From Streptomyces phaeofaciens (GTDB taxonomy: Bacteria > Actinomycetota > Actinomycetes > Streptomycetales > Streptomycetaceae), in NCBI RefSeq assembly GCF_014648915.1, contig NZ_BMSA01000009.1, positions 124,001 through 188,000 on the forward strand: a stretch of 64,000 bases of DNA. Direction: 5' to 3'. Numbering within the stretch: position 1 is the first letter of the stretch; every line of letters begins with the position of its first letter. The position numbers and the translations under genes are program-made. The notes under the pieces are model-generated. The model had not been told where the DNA came from and searched no databases. It saw only the letters and a list, made by a program, of their open reading frames with translations. This document shows, one piece after another, positions 34,900 through 42,856 of this stretch.

Positions 34900-35465
34900 G
34901 CGCGCCCGCGACGACGTCCGCGGCGACGTCCGCGACGACGCCCACGACCACGGCTCGGCCGGTGAACGCCGAGCAGACCGGGCGCCGCGTCGAGGAGGTC
35001 CTCGACCGGCTGGCCGCGAGCGGCGACCAGGCCGCCGCGGCCGCGGCCGAGGAACTCGTGCGGTCCCTCATGGACTTCTACGGCTCCGGCCTGGCCCGCG
35101 TCCTCCACCTGCTGTCCGCCGCCCCCGGCGACCCGGCGGCCCGGCTGCTCGGCGACGAACTGGTGGCGAGCCTGCTCGTCCTGCACGACCTGCACCCCGA
35201 GGACCGCGACACCCGGATCGTGCGAGCCGTCGCCGGCCTGCGCGAGCACGACCTGGAGGTCGTGACCTTCGACGAGGAGAGCGGCACCCTGCGGCTGCGC
35301 TCCCGGGCGAGCGGCGGCTGCGGCTGCGGCTCCGGCGCGGGCGCCCAGGAGGCGGCACGGGCGGCCCTCGCCTGTTTCGCCCCGGAAGTCCGGGACGTCG
35401 TCATGGAATCGGCGCCCGCGCTGCTCCAGATCGGATCCGCTCCGGCGCCGACGGGAACCCGGTGA
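34896..35465 (+). CDS. NifU-like protein of the hydrogenase operon
   Basis: 189 residues. A Ser/Thr/Ala-rich N-terminus is followed by helices (VNAEQTGRRVEEVLDRLAAS, AEELVRSLMDFYGSGLARVL) and a short NifU C-terminal-like domain with GGCGCGSG in place of the usual CxxC and a terminal helix (ALACFAPEVRDVVMESAPAL). Many hydrogenase operons carry such a protein; iron-sulfur delivery or electron transfer is proposed for the family. The 4-nt overlap with the large subunit gene ties it to the hydrogenase. The alternative-cysteine motif is worth checking. Confidence 0.82.
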   Translation: MSAPATTSAATSATTPTTTARPVNAEQTGRRVEEVLDRLAASGDQAAAAAAEELVRSLMDFYGSGLARVLHLLSAAPGDPAARLLGDELVASLLVLHDLHPEDRDTRIVRAVAGLREHDLEVVTFDEESGTLRLRSRASGGCGCGSGAGAQEAARAALACFAPEVRDVVMESAPALLQIGSAPAPTGTR

Positions 35466-36091
35466 GCGCCTCCCCCGTCGGCCTGCGGAGGTTCCTCACC
35501 GAGCGTCCGCCGCAGCCCGAGCGGTGCGAACTGTGCGCGGTGGCGCTGCCCGAGGAGCACCGCCACCTGGTCGACACCGAGCGGCGCAGCCTGGCCTGCG
35601 CCTGCGCCCCCTGCGCCCTGCTGATGGAGGCGCCGGGCGCCGCCGCGGGCCGCTTCCGCGCGGTCCCCGACCGCTACCTCAGCGACCCCGCCCACCACCT
35701 CGACGACCGCGCCTGGGACACGCTCCAGATCCCGGTCGGGGTCGCCTTCTTCTTCCGCAACGCGGCGCTCGACCGGCTGGTCGCCCTCTACCCGAGCCCG
35801 GCCGGCGCCACCGAGAGCGAACTCGAACCGGACACCTGGAACGAGGTCCTCGGCGGCACCCGCCTCGCGGACCTCCTGGAGGCCGACGTCGAGGCACTGC
35901 TGCTGCGCCGCGCCGACGGCCGGGTCGAGTGCCATCTCGTCCCCATCGACATCTGCTACGAACTCGTCGGCCGGATGCGCCTGCTGTGGCAGGGCTTCGA
36001 CGGCGGGGCCGAGGCCCGCACCGCGCTGGACGCCTTCTTCGCGGACGTCCGGCGCCGCGCCCGGCCCGTGCCGCAGGCGGTGCGCCCGTGA
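35462..36091 (+). CDS. DUF5947 family protein, hydrogenase-linked
   Basis: 209 residues. The N-terminal part has a cysteine cluster, CELC (about residues 22-25) then ACACAPC (about 46-52), that could bind zinc or an iron-sulfur cluster. A mixed alpha/beta region follows, with IPVGVAFFFRNAALDRLVAL and ECHLVPIDICYELVGRMRLL. The family is DUF5947. It overlaps both neighbours by 4 nt, so it is translated with the hydrogenase subunits. Mycobacterial equivalents carry a Rieske-type gene here, and a role in electron transfer or assembly is inference only. Confidence 0.82.
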   Translation: MSASPVGLRRFLTERPPQPERCELCAVALPEEHRHLVDTERRSLACACAPCALLMEAPGAAAGRFRAVPDRYLSDPAHHLDDRAWDTLQIPVGVAFFFRNAALDRLVALYPSPAGATESELEPDTWNEVLGGTRLADLLEADVEALLLRRADGRVECHLVPIDICYELVGRMRLLWQGFDGGAEARTALDAFFADVRRRARPVPQAVRP

Positions 36092-36780
36092 CCGAGTTCT
36101 CCTTCTCCTGCACCGGCGTCCGCGCCGACCGCTACGCCGCCGGCCCCACCCTCGTCTTCCGGCTGCGCGTCACCGCCACCGGCGACACCCCCGTGCACGC
36201 CCTCGCGCTGCGCTGCCAGATCCGCATCGAACCCGCCCGCCGCGGCTACGCGTCCGCCGAGGCCGACGGTCTCGCGGACCTCTTCGGCGAGCGCTCCCGC
36301 TGGGGCAGCACGCTCCAGCCGGTGCAGTTCGCCCAGGTCCCGCTGATGGTCTCCGGCTTCACCGGGGAGACCGAGGCCGACCTCGTCGTCCCCTGCACCT
36401 ACGACATGGACATCGCCGCGACCCGCTACCTCGACGCCCTCGCCGACGGCGAGGTGCCGCTGCTGATGCTCTTCTCCGGTACGGCGTTCACCGGCGCCGG
36501 CGGCTTCCACGTCGAGCCGGTCCCCTGGGACCGGGAGGCCGTCTTCCGGATGCCGGTCGCCGCCTGGCGCGAGATGGTCGAGCAGCACTTCCCCGGCTGC
36601 GGCTGGATCCGGCTGCCGCGCGACACCATGGACGCCCTCCTCGCCTACCGCTCCCGGCACGCGCTGCCCTCGTGGGAGGCGACCGTGGCGGCCCTGCTCG
36701 ACGACACGGCCCCGGCCGCCCCACCGAAGAGCGACCCGCTGCGCGCGCTCACCGCCACGACCGGAAGGACCGATCCGTGA
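36088..36780 (+). CDS. DUF6084-like protein, hydrogenase-linked
   Basis: 230 residues, beta-rich (FSFSCTGVRADRYAAGPTLV, VTATGDTPVHALALRCQIRI), with PCTYDMDIAATRYLDALADG and a Pro/Thr tail. It resembles the DUF6084 family, found with hydrogenase genes. No catalytic motif is recognised. GTG start inside the GTGA overlap with the previous gene and another 4-nt overlap downstream. The conserved position argues for a subunit or assembly factor of the same complex. Confidence 0.8.
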   Translation: MTEFSFSCTGVRADRYAAGPTLVFRLRVTATGDTPVHALALRCQIRIEPARRGYASAEADGLADLFGERSRWGSTLQPVQFAQVPLMVSGFTGETEADLVVPCTYDMDIAATRYLDALADGEVPLLMLFSGTAFTGAGGFHVEPVPWDREAVFRMPVAAWREMVEQHFPGCGWIRLPRDTMDALLAYRSRHALPSWEATVAALLDDTAPAAPPKSDPLRALTATTGRTDP

Positions 36781-38195
36781 CCGTGACCGCCTTCGCCCCG
36801 CAGACGGAGGAACGGTTCGTCCTCGCCCGGCAGGTGGCCGACGCCGTGCTCTTCGAGGGCTATGTGCTCTACCCGTACCGCGCCTCGGCGGCCAAGAACC
36901 GGCTGCGCTGGCAGTTCGGCGTGCTCGTCCCGCCCGCCTGGGGCGCCGACTGCGAGGAGTACGACTTCCAGCACACCGAATGCCTGATGGAGCCGAGGCA
37001 GGGCGCGACCCTCTCCGTCGAGGTCCGCTTCCTGCACGCGCGGCGGCGCACCGTCCAGCGGGTCCGGCAGGACGGCGGCTTCGAGACCGTGGACGAACTC
37101 CGCCTCGACGACCGGGTGCTGGTGCCCTGGGACGAGGGCGCGGAAGAACGCGTCGAGGTCGTCGCGCCGGTCGCGGAACTGCTCGGCGACGGCGTCACGT
37201 TCCCCTTCCGGCGCCCCGCCCGGGAGGAGACCGAGCCCGTCCTGGACGAGACCGGCAAGGCCGTGGGCCGACTGGTCCGGCGCTGCGCGGAGATCACCGG
37301 GACGGTACGGCTGTCCGCCCGCGAACTCGACGGCCCCTACCGGGTGTCGAGACTGACCGCCGTAGTCGAGAACACCACCCCATGGATGCCTCCGTCGCCC
37401 CCGGCCGGCCGCACCGCCGACCGGGACGCGGTCCTGCCGCACTCCCTGGTGGCCACCCACCTGCTCATGGCCCTCGACACCGGCTCCTTCCTGTCGATGA
37501 CCGATCCCCCCGAGTGGGCGAAGGGCGCGGTCGCCGCCTGCCGCAACCTGCACACCTGGCCCGTCCTCGCCGGCGAACCCGGCCGCGCGGACCTCGTGCT
37601 GTCCTCCCCGATCATCCTGGAGGACCACCCCGCCATCGCCCCGGAGAGCCCGGGCGCGCTCTACGACGCCACCGAGATCGACGAGATCCTCGCCCTGCGC
37701 ACCGCGGCCCTCACCGACGAGGAGAAACGCGAGGCCCGGGGCACCGACGCACGGGCGGCCGCCGTGATCGACCTCGCGGACTCGATGCCGGCGGAGGTGC
37801 TGGAACGCCTGCACGGGGCGGTGCGCGGTCTGCGGGAGATCACCGGTGACGCCGGCTTCCCCGACGAGCACGGGGTGCAGCGCCCCGACACCCCCTGGTG
37901 GGACCCGGCGAGCGACGCCGGCTTCGACCCGGAACAGGACCGGATCGTCGTCGACGGCCGGTCCGTGGGCCGGGGCAGCCGCGTCGAACTGCGCCCCGGC
38001 CTCAGACACACCGACGCCCAGGACCTGTTCCTCCAGGGCCGCGCCGCGACCGTCGAGGCGGTCCTGCACGACGTCGACGGCGCGGTGCACCTGGCGGTGA
38101 CCGTCGAGGGCGACCCGGGCGCCGACATCCGCCGCGAACAGGGCCGTTACCTGTACTTCCAGCCGGACGAAGTCCTCCCCCTGGAGGACGCGTGA
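36777..38195 (+). CDS. Conserved hydrogenase-operon protein, 472 aa, unknown function
   Basis: 472 residues, no signal peptide or membrane segment. The N-terminal half contains QVADAVLFEGYVLYPYRASA and WQFGVLVPPAWG, and the middle RCAEITGTVRLSARELDG with HSLVATHLLMALDTGSFLSM. A C-terminal part (RIVVDGRSVGRGSRVELRPG, YFQPDEVLPLEDA) looks like a small barrel. I cannot assign a catalytic family. GTG start, coupled by 4-nt overlap to the gene before and by TGATG to the protease gene after. Confidence 0.8.
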   Translation: MTVTAFAPQTEERFVLARQVADAVLFEGYVLYPYRASAAKNRLRWQFGVLVPPAWGADCEEYDFQHTECLMEPRQGATLSVEVRFLHARRRTVQRVRQDGGFETVDELRLDDRVLVPWDEGAEERVEVVAPVAELLGDGVTFPFRRPAREETEPVLDETGKAVGRLVRRCAEITGTVRLSARELDGPYRVSRLTAVVENTTPWMPPSPPAGRTADRDAVLPHSLVATHLLMALDTGSFLSMTDPPEWAKGAVAACRNLHTWPVLAGEPGRADLVLSSPIILEDHPAIAPESPGALYDATEIDEILALRTAALTDEEKREARGTDARAAAVIDLADSMPAEVLERLHGAVRGLREITGDAGFPDEHGVQRPDTPWWDPASDAGFDPEQDRIVVDGRSVGRGSRVELRPGLRHTDAQDLFLQGRAATVEAVLHDVDGAVHLAVTVEGDPGADIRREQGRYLYFQPDEVLPLEDA

Positions 38196-38716
38196 TGACC
38201 CGGACCCTGGTGGCCGGCATCGGCAACATCTTCCTCGGCGACGACGGCTTCGGCGTGGAGACCGCGCGCCGGCTGGCCGAACGGCGACTGCCGGAGCACG
38301 TCGAGGTCGTCGACATCGGAGTACGCGGCGTCCACCTCGCCTACCAGCTCCTGGACGGCTACGACACCCTCGTGCTCGTCGACGCCACGGCCCGCGGCGG
38401 GCCCCCGGGCACGCTGTACACCATCGAGTACGACGGCCCCGCCGGCGAGCCCGGCGCGGTCCCGGCGATCGACGGTCACCGGATGACCCCCGACGCGGTC
38501 CTCGCGCTGCTGGACACCCTCTGTGCCGGCACCGACGGGCAACCGCCGCGCCGCGTCCTGATCGTCGGCTGCGAACCGGCCTGCGTCGAGGAGGGCATCG
38601 GGCTCAGCGCGCCGGTGTCCGACGCCGTGCCGCGGGCCGTGCGGCTGATCGAAGAGCTGCTGCGGGGCGACGAGCCGTCCGTGGCGCAGGCCTCCACCGC
38701 CGAGGCACCCACCTGA
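38195..38716 (+). CDS. hypD-type protease (HyaD/HycI family): Hydrogenase maturation protease
   Basis: 173 residues of the HyaD/HycI endopeptidase family. It has GIGNIFLGDDGFGVETARRL (about residues 8-27), an acidic pair that should bind Ni, then VVDIGVRGVHLAYQL and DGHRMTP further on. The enzyme clips the C-terminal tail of the large subunit after nickel insertion, and the 23-residue tail of the large subunit here is its expected substrate. Start overlaps the preceding stop (TGATG). Not to be confused with hypD, the Fe-S scaffold gene at 42853. Confidence 0.93.
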   Translation: MTRTLVAGIGNIFLGDDGFGVETARRLAERRLPEHVEVVDIGVRGVHLAYQLLDGYDTLVLVDATARGGPPGTLYTIEYDGPAGEPGAVPAIDGHRMTPDAVLALLDTLCAGTDGQPPRRVLIVGCEPACVEEGIGLSAPVSDAVPRAVRLIEELLRGDEPSVAQASTAEAPT

Positions 38717-38726
38717 GGAGAACGCA

Positions 38727-38828
38727 ATGAAGAAAGTCATCGTCGGCAGCGCCGTCCTCGTGGTGGCCGCCGTGGTCGCCGAGGTGTTCCCCGACATCAG
38801 GCGCTACCTGCGCATCCGGCGCATGTGA
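38727..38828 (+). CDS. DUF6893-like 33-residue membrane peptide
   Basis: A 33-residue product, MKKVIVGSAVLVVAAVVAEV then FPDIRRYLRIRRM. A single hydrophobic helix (residues 4-20) is followed by a basic tail, the picture of the DUF6893 family of Streptomyces micro-proteins. AGGAG lies 8 nt before the ATG. It starts 10 nt after the protease gene and before hypA, so it sits inside the hydrogenase island. It could anchor the otherwise soluble enzyme complex to the membrane; that role is an inference. Confidence 0.8.
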   Translation: MKKVIVGSAVLVVAAVVAEVFPDIRRYLRIRRM

Positions 38829-38969
38829 ACCGGGCGGCGCGCCCGTCGCGCCGTTCGCCGCGTCCTTGCGGCGAACGGCGTACCTGTCCGCCCGGCGACG
38901 GCGTGCCGGGCCGGGCGGCCCCGCCGCCTCGCCTCTAATGAAGCCCGGCCCCGCGAGGACTGGAGACCG

Positions 38970-39368
38970 ATGCACGAGATGTCCGTGGCGCTCGCCGTGA
39001 TCGAGCAGGTGGAGACCGCCGCCGCCGAGGCGGGCGACGTCACGGCGGTGCGCTCGGTACGGCTCGAGGTGGGCGAACTGGCCGGGGTCGTCCCCGACTC
39101 CCTCGCCTTCTGCTTCGAACTGGCCTGCGCCGGAACCCTGCTGGAGGGAGCCGAACTCCTCACCGAGGCGGTCCCGGGGCGGGCCCGCTGCACACCTTGC
39201 GCCGACGAGTGGGCCGTCGGCATGCCGCCGAGCCTGATCTGCCCCGCGTGCGGCGGGGTGAGCGTCGAGCTGCTCTCGGGCCGGGAGCTGCGGATCGCCG
39301 GCGTGCGGTGGGAGGACGGCGGTCCCGCGCGGACCCCGGCCCGCGAACCGATCTCCGAGGAGTGCTGA
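38970..39368 (+). CDS. hypA: Hydrogenase nickel incorporation protein HypA
   Basis: 132 residues. The N-terminal MHEMSVA gives the Ni-binding His2. Zinc is bound by CTPC (Cys74, Cys77) and CPAC (Cys91, Cys94). It works with HypB to insert nickel into the large subunit. ATG with CTGGAG 6-11 nt upstream; 3 bp separate it from hypB. The C-terminal tail (after 105) is a short Pro/Arg-rich extension. Confidence 0.96.
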   Translation: MHEMSVALAVIEQVETAAAEAGDVTAVRSVRLEVGELAGVVPDSLAFCFELACAGTLLEGAELLTEAVPGRARCTPCADEWAVGMPPSLICPACGGVSVELLSGRELRIAGVRWEDGGPARTPAREPISEEC

Positions 39369-39371
39369 ACC

Positions 39372-40184
39372 ATGTGCCGTGCCGTCGACCTCCAGCAGGC
39401 CGTGCTCGCGAAGAACGACGCGACCGCGCAGACCCTGCGCGCCCACCTCGCGGCGCGTGACACCACGGTCGTCAACCTGCTGTCCAGCCCGGGCAGCGGC
39501 AAGACCGCGCTGCTGGAACGCGAGCTGCTGCTGGCCCGCGAGCGGTCCATCCCCGCGGCGGCGCTCACCGCCGACCTCGCCACCGAGAACGACGCCACCC
39601 GACTGGCGCGTTCCGGCGTCCCGGTCAAGCAGGTGCTCACCGACGGACTGTGTCATCTGGAGGCGGGCATGCTCGCCGGGCACCTGCTGGGCTGGCTGCC
39701 CGACGACACCCGGATGCTGTTCGTGGAGAACGTCGGCAACCTGGTCTGCCCGGCCTCCTACGACCTGGGGGAGACCCTCAGGGTGGTCCTCGCCTCCGTG
39801 ACGGAGGGCGAGGACAAGCCGCTCAAGTACCCCACCGCCTTCGGTCTCGCCCAGCTGGTCGTGATCACCAAGACCGACATCGCCGAGGCCGTCGAGTTCG
39901 ACGAGGCCGCGTTCCGCGCGAACGTGGAACGGGTCAACCCGGGCGTCGAGGTGGTGCTGACCTCGGCCCGCCGGGGCCAGGGCGTCGGCACGCTGCTCGA
40001 CCGCGCGACGGCCGCCGCGGAGGGCGCGCCCCTGCACACCCCGGTCATGGCCCGCCGGCCGGACGCCCACCACGGCCACGATCACCGTCCTGAGCACGGG
40101 CACGAGCACGGCCATGACCACGGGCACCGCCACCCGGACCCGGGCGCGGCCCACCGCGCCGCACCGGCCCCCGCCCGCTCGTGA
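39372..40184 (+). CDS. hypB: Hydrogenase nickel incorporation GTPase HypB
   Basis: 270 residues. GTPase motifs: Walker A LSSPGSGKTALLERE (about 37-51), TADLATENDATRL, VENVGNLVCPASYDLGE and the specificity motif VITKTDIAEA. The last 43 residues form a His-rich tail with 12 His (AHHGHDHRPEHGHEHGHDHG), where most HypB proteins have their His tract near the N-terminus. It presumably stores nickel. Start ATG overlaps nothing, but the stop overlaps hypF by 4 nt. Confidence 0.96.
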   Translation: MCRAVDLQQAVLAKNDATAQTLRAHLAARDTTVVNLLSSPGSGKTALLERELLLARERSIPAAALTADLATENDATRLARSGVPVKQVLTDGLCHLEAGMLAGHLLGWLPDDTRMLFVENVGNLVCPASYDLGETLRVVLASVTEGEDKPLKYPTAFGLAQLVVITKTDIAEAVEFDEAAFRANVERVNPGVEVVLTSARRGQGVGTLLDRATAAAEGAPLHTPVMARRPDAHHGHDHRPEHGHEHGHDHGHRHPDPGAAHRAAPAPARS

Positions 40185-42517
40185 GCACCGCGCCGGCCGT
40201 CGTCACCGGGGACCCGCCGCTGCGCCGGCGGATCGTCGTCCGGGGCGTGGTGCAGGGCGTGGGCTTCCGGCCGTACCTGTACGGCCTCGCCACCGAACTC
40301 GCCCTGGTCGGCCATGTGACCAACACACCGGAGGGTGTCGTCGCCGAGGTCGAGGGCGCCGCCGCGGCCGTGGCCCGGTTCTGCGACCGGATCGCGGCCC
40401 AGGCACCACCGCTGGCCCGGGTGGAGTCCGTGCACCACCAGGAGGTGCCGGTCAGGGGCGGTGAGGCCTTCACCATCCTCGCCTCCCGCGCCGGCGGCCC
40501 CGCCCGCACCCTGGTCTCCCCGGACACGGCGACCTGCGCCGACTGCCTCGCCGAACTCGCCGACCCGGCGGACCGGCGCCACCGCCACCCGTTCGTGAAC
40601 TGCACCCACTGCGGGCCGCGCTTCACCATCGTCACCGGTCTGCCCTACGACCGCGCGCACACCACCATGGCCGGATTCGCCCTGTGCGCCGACTGCGCCC
40701 GTGAGTACGCCGATCCTGCCGACCGCCGCTTCCACGCCCAGCCCGTCGCCTGCCCCCGGTGCGGGCCGCGGCTGCGCCTGATCGCCCCCGAAGGCGACGA
40801 CACCGGTGACCCGGACCCGGTCGCGGGGGCCCGCGCCCTGCTGGCGCGCGGCGCGATCCTCGCCGTGAAGGGCCTGGGCGGCTACCACCTGGCCTGCGAC
40901 GCCACCGACGCCGCCGCCGTCGCACTGCTGCGCCGCCGCAAGGCACGCGGCGACAAGCCGTTCGCCGTCATGGCCGCGAGCGCGGACGGCATCGGGCACC
41001 TCGTCCGGCTGGGACCCGAGGAGCGGAGCCTGCTCGAAAGCGCCGCCCGGCCCATCGTGCTGCTGCGGCGCCGGCCCGGCAGCGCGCTCGCCGAGGCCGT
41101 CGCCCCCGGCGGTCCGGACCTCGGCGTGATGCTGCCCTACACCCCTCTGCACCACCTCCTGCTCGGTCTGCCCGGCGATGCCGAGGGGCCCCGGCTGCTC
41201 GTCATGACCAGCGGGAACGTCTCCGGTGAGCCGATCGTCACCGACGACACCGAGGCACGGGAGCGGCTCGCGCACCTGGCCGACGCCTGGCTCACCCACG
41301 ACCGGGCGATCCATGTCCCCTGCGACGACTCCGTGGTGCGCGTCTGCGACGGCGAGCCGCTGGTGCTCCGCCGCTCCCGCGGGTACGCGCCGCTGCCGGT
41401 CACCCTGCCGCTGCCCGTGCGCCCCGCGCTCGCCGTCGGCGGGGACCTGAAGAACGCCTTCTGCCTCGGCACGGACCGCCGGGCCTGGCTGTCGGCGCAC
41501 ATCGGCGACATGGACGACCTCGGCACCCAGCGCGCCTTCGCCCACGCGGTGGGTCAACTGGAGTCCATCACGGGCGTACGGCCGCAGAGCCTGGCGGCCG
41601 ACCGGCACCCCGGCTACCGGTCCGCCCGGTGGGCGGACCGGAACGCGGCCGGACGGCCCGTCGTACGCGTCCAGCACCACCACGCCCATGTCGCCGCCGC
41701 GATGGCCGAACACGGGCTGGACGGCACCCGGCCGGTGATCGGGGTCGCCTTCGACGGCACCGGACACGGCGACGACGGCGCCGTATGGGGCGGCGAGTTC
41801 CTGCTCGCCGACTACGACGGCTTCACCCGGTTCGCGCATCTGGCCTACGTCCCGCTGCCCGGCGGCGACGCCGCGGTGCGCCGGCCCTACCGCATGGCGC
41901 TGTCCCACCTGCGCGCGGCCGGCCTTTCCCGGTCGGCCGACCTCGCCTGCACGGCCGCCTGCCCCGCCGACGAACTCCAGGTGCTGGAAAGGCAGTTGGA
42001 GCGTGATCTCCACTGTGTGCCCACCTCCAGCATGGGCCGGCTCTTCGACGCCGTGTCCTCGCTCACCGGTGTCTGCCACCGGTCGGGATACGAGGCGCAG
42101 GCGGCCGTCGAGCTGGAGAGCGCCGCGCTGCGGGCACCCGACGACGACCTGGGCACGTACGCCTTCGCGCTGCACGAGGCGGAGGCCGTCGTACGGGCCG
42201 ACGCCGGGCCCGTCCTCGCGGCGATCGTCGACGACCTGCGGGCCGGCGTCCCGCGGGAGGTGGTCGCGGCGCGCTTCCACCGGGCCGTGACCGGCCTGGT
42301 GCACCGCGTCTGCGGACTGGCCCGGGAGCGGCACGGGCTGGACACGGTCGCCCTGACGGGCGGGGTGTTCGCCAACACGCTGCTCTCCTCGGCCTGTGCC
42401 GCCGTCCTGCGCGAGGACGGCTTCACCGTGCTGCGGCACCGCCTGGTGCCGCCGGGCGACGGCGGCCTGGCGCTGGGCCAGCTGATGGTGGCCGCCCGGG
42501 TGAGAACGACCGACTGA
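40181..42517 (+). CDS. hypF: Carbamoyltransferase HypF
   Basis: 778 residues. Domains: acylphosphatase (about 11-95, RGVVQGVGFRPYLYGLA), two zinc fingers (about 115-190, CADCLAELADPADRR with CTHCGPRF, CADCAREYADPADRRFHAQP with CPRCGPRL), a YrdC domain (about 205-390) and a Kae1/O-carbamoyltransferase domain (about 400-778, VQHHHAHVAAAMAEHG, ALTGGVFANTLL). HypF makes the carbamoyl group that becomes the CN ligands. Its length fits the family. Start GTG (GTGA overlap) with hypB. Confidence 0.97.
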   Translation: MSTAPAVVTGDPPLRRRIVVRGVVQGVGFRPYLYGLATELALVGHVTNTPEGVVAEVEGAAAAVARFCDRIAAQAPPLARVESVHHQEVPVRGGEAFTILASRAGGPARTLVSPDTATCADCLAELADPADRRHRHPFVNCTHCGPRFTIVTGLPYDRAHTTMAGFALCADCAREYADPADRRFHAQPVACPRCGPRLRLIAPEGDDTGDPDPVAGARALLARGAILAVKGLGGYHLACDATDAAAVALLRRRKARGDKPFAVMAASADGIGHLVRLGPEERSLLESAARPIVLLRRRPGSALAEAVAPGGPDLGVMLPYTPLHHLLLGLPGDAEGPRLLVMTSGNVSGEPIVTDDTEARERLAHLADAWLTHDRAIHVPCDDSVVRVCDGEPLVLRRSRGYAPLPVTLPLPVRPALAVGGDLKNAFCLGTDRRAWLSAHIGDMDDLGTQRAFAHAVGQLESITGVRPQSLAADRHPGYRSARWADRNAAGRPVVRVQHHHAHVAAAMAEHGLDGTRPVIGVAFDGTGHGDDGAVWGGEFLLADYDGFTRFAHLAYVPLPGGDAAVRRPYRMALSHLRAAGLSRSADLACTAACPADELQVLERQLERDLHCVPTSSMGRLFDAVSSLTGVCHRSGYEAQAAVELESAALRAPDDDLGTYAFALHEAEAVVRADAGPVLAAIVDDLRAGVPREVVAARFHRAVTGLVHRVCGLARERHGLDTVALTGGVFANTLLSSACAAVLREDGFTVLRHRLVPPGDGGLALGQLMVAARVRTTD

Positions 42518-42550
42518 GCGACACGCGACCCCCTAACGAGGAGAAGGCCC

Positions 42551-42856
42551 ATGTGCCTGGCGGTACCCGGCAGAGTGCTGGACATCGAGGAACGCGACGG
42601 CACCCGGATGGCCACCGTCGACTTCGGCGGGGTGGTCAAGGAGGTGTGCCTGGAATATCTGCCCGACCTTCAGGTGGGCGAGTACGCCGTCGTCCACGTC
42701 GGATTCGCCCTCCAGCGTCTGGACGAGGAGTCGGCGAAGCGGACGCTCGAACTCTTCGCCGAACTCGGCATGCTCCAGGAGGAGTTCGGAGACGCCTGGG
42801 AGATGGCGGCGGCGGAGGCCGGCGCGGACGGCGCGGAAGAGGTGCGCGAGCGGTGA
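42551..42856 (+). CDS. hypC: Hydrogenase assembly chaperone HypC
   Basis: 101 residues. It begins MCLAVPGRVLDIEE, with the Cys2 that binds the Fe(CN)2(CO) unit, and includes VHVGFALQRLDEE with the conserved His. It acts with HypD to deliver the iron unit to the large subunit. The acidic C-terminal tail (about 80-101) is longer than the usual 75-90 residues. GAGGAG lies 7 nt before the ATG; its stop overlaps hypD by 4 nt. Confidence 0.96.
   Translation: MCLAVPGRVLDIEERDGTRMATVDFGGVVKEVCLEYLPDLQVGEYAVVHVGFALQRLDEESAKRTLELFAELGMLQEEFGDAWEMAAAEAGADGAEEVRER

Noticed and set aside
38604..42439. Long minus-strand open frames opposite the hyp genes
   Set aside because: They are shadows of hypA, hypB and hypF, which have all catalytic motifs; the opposing frames show no domain pattern.
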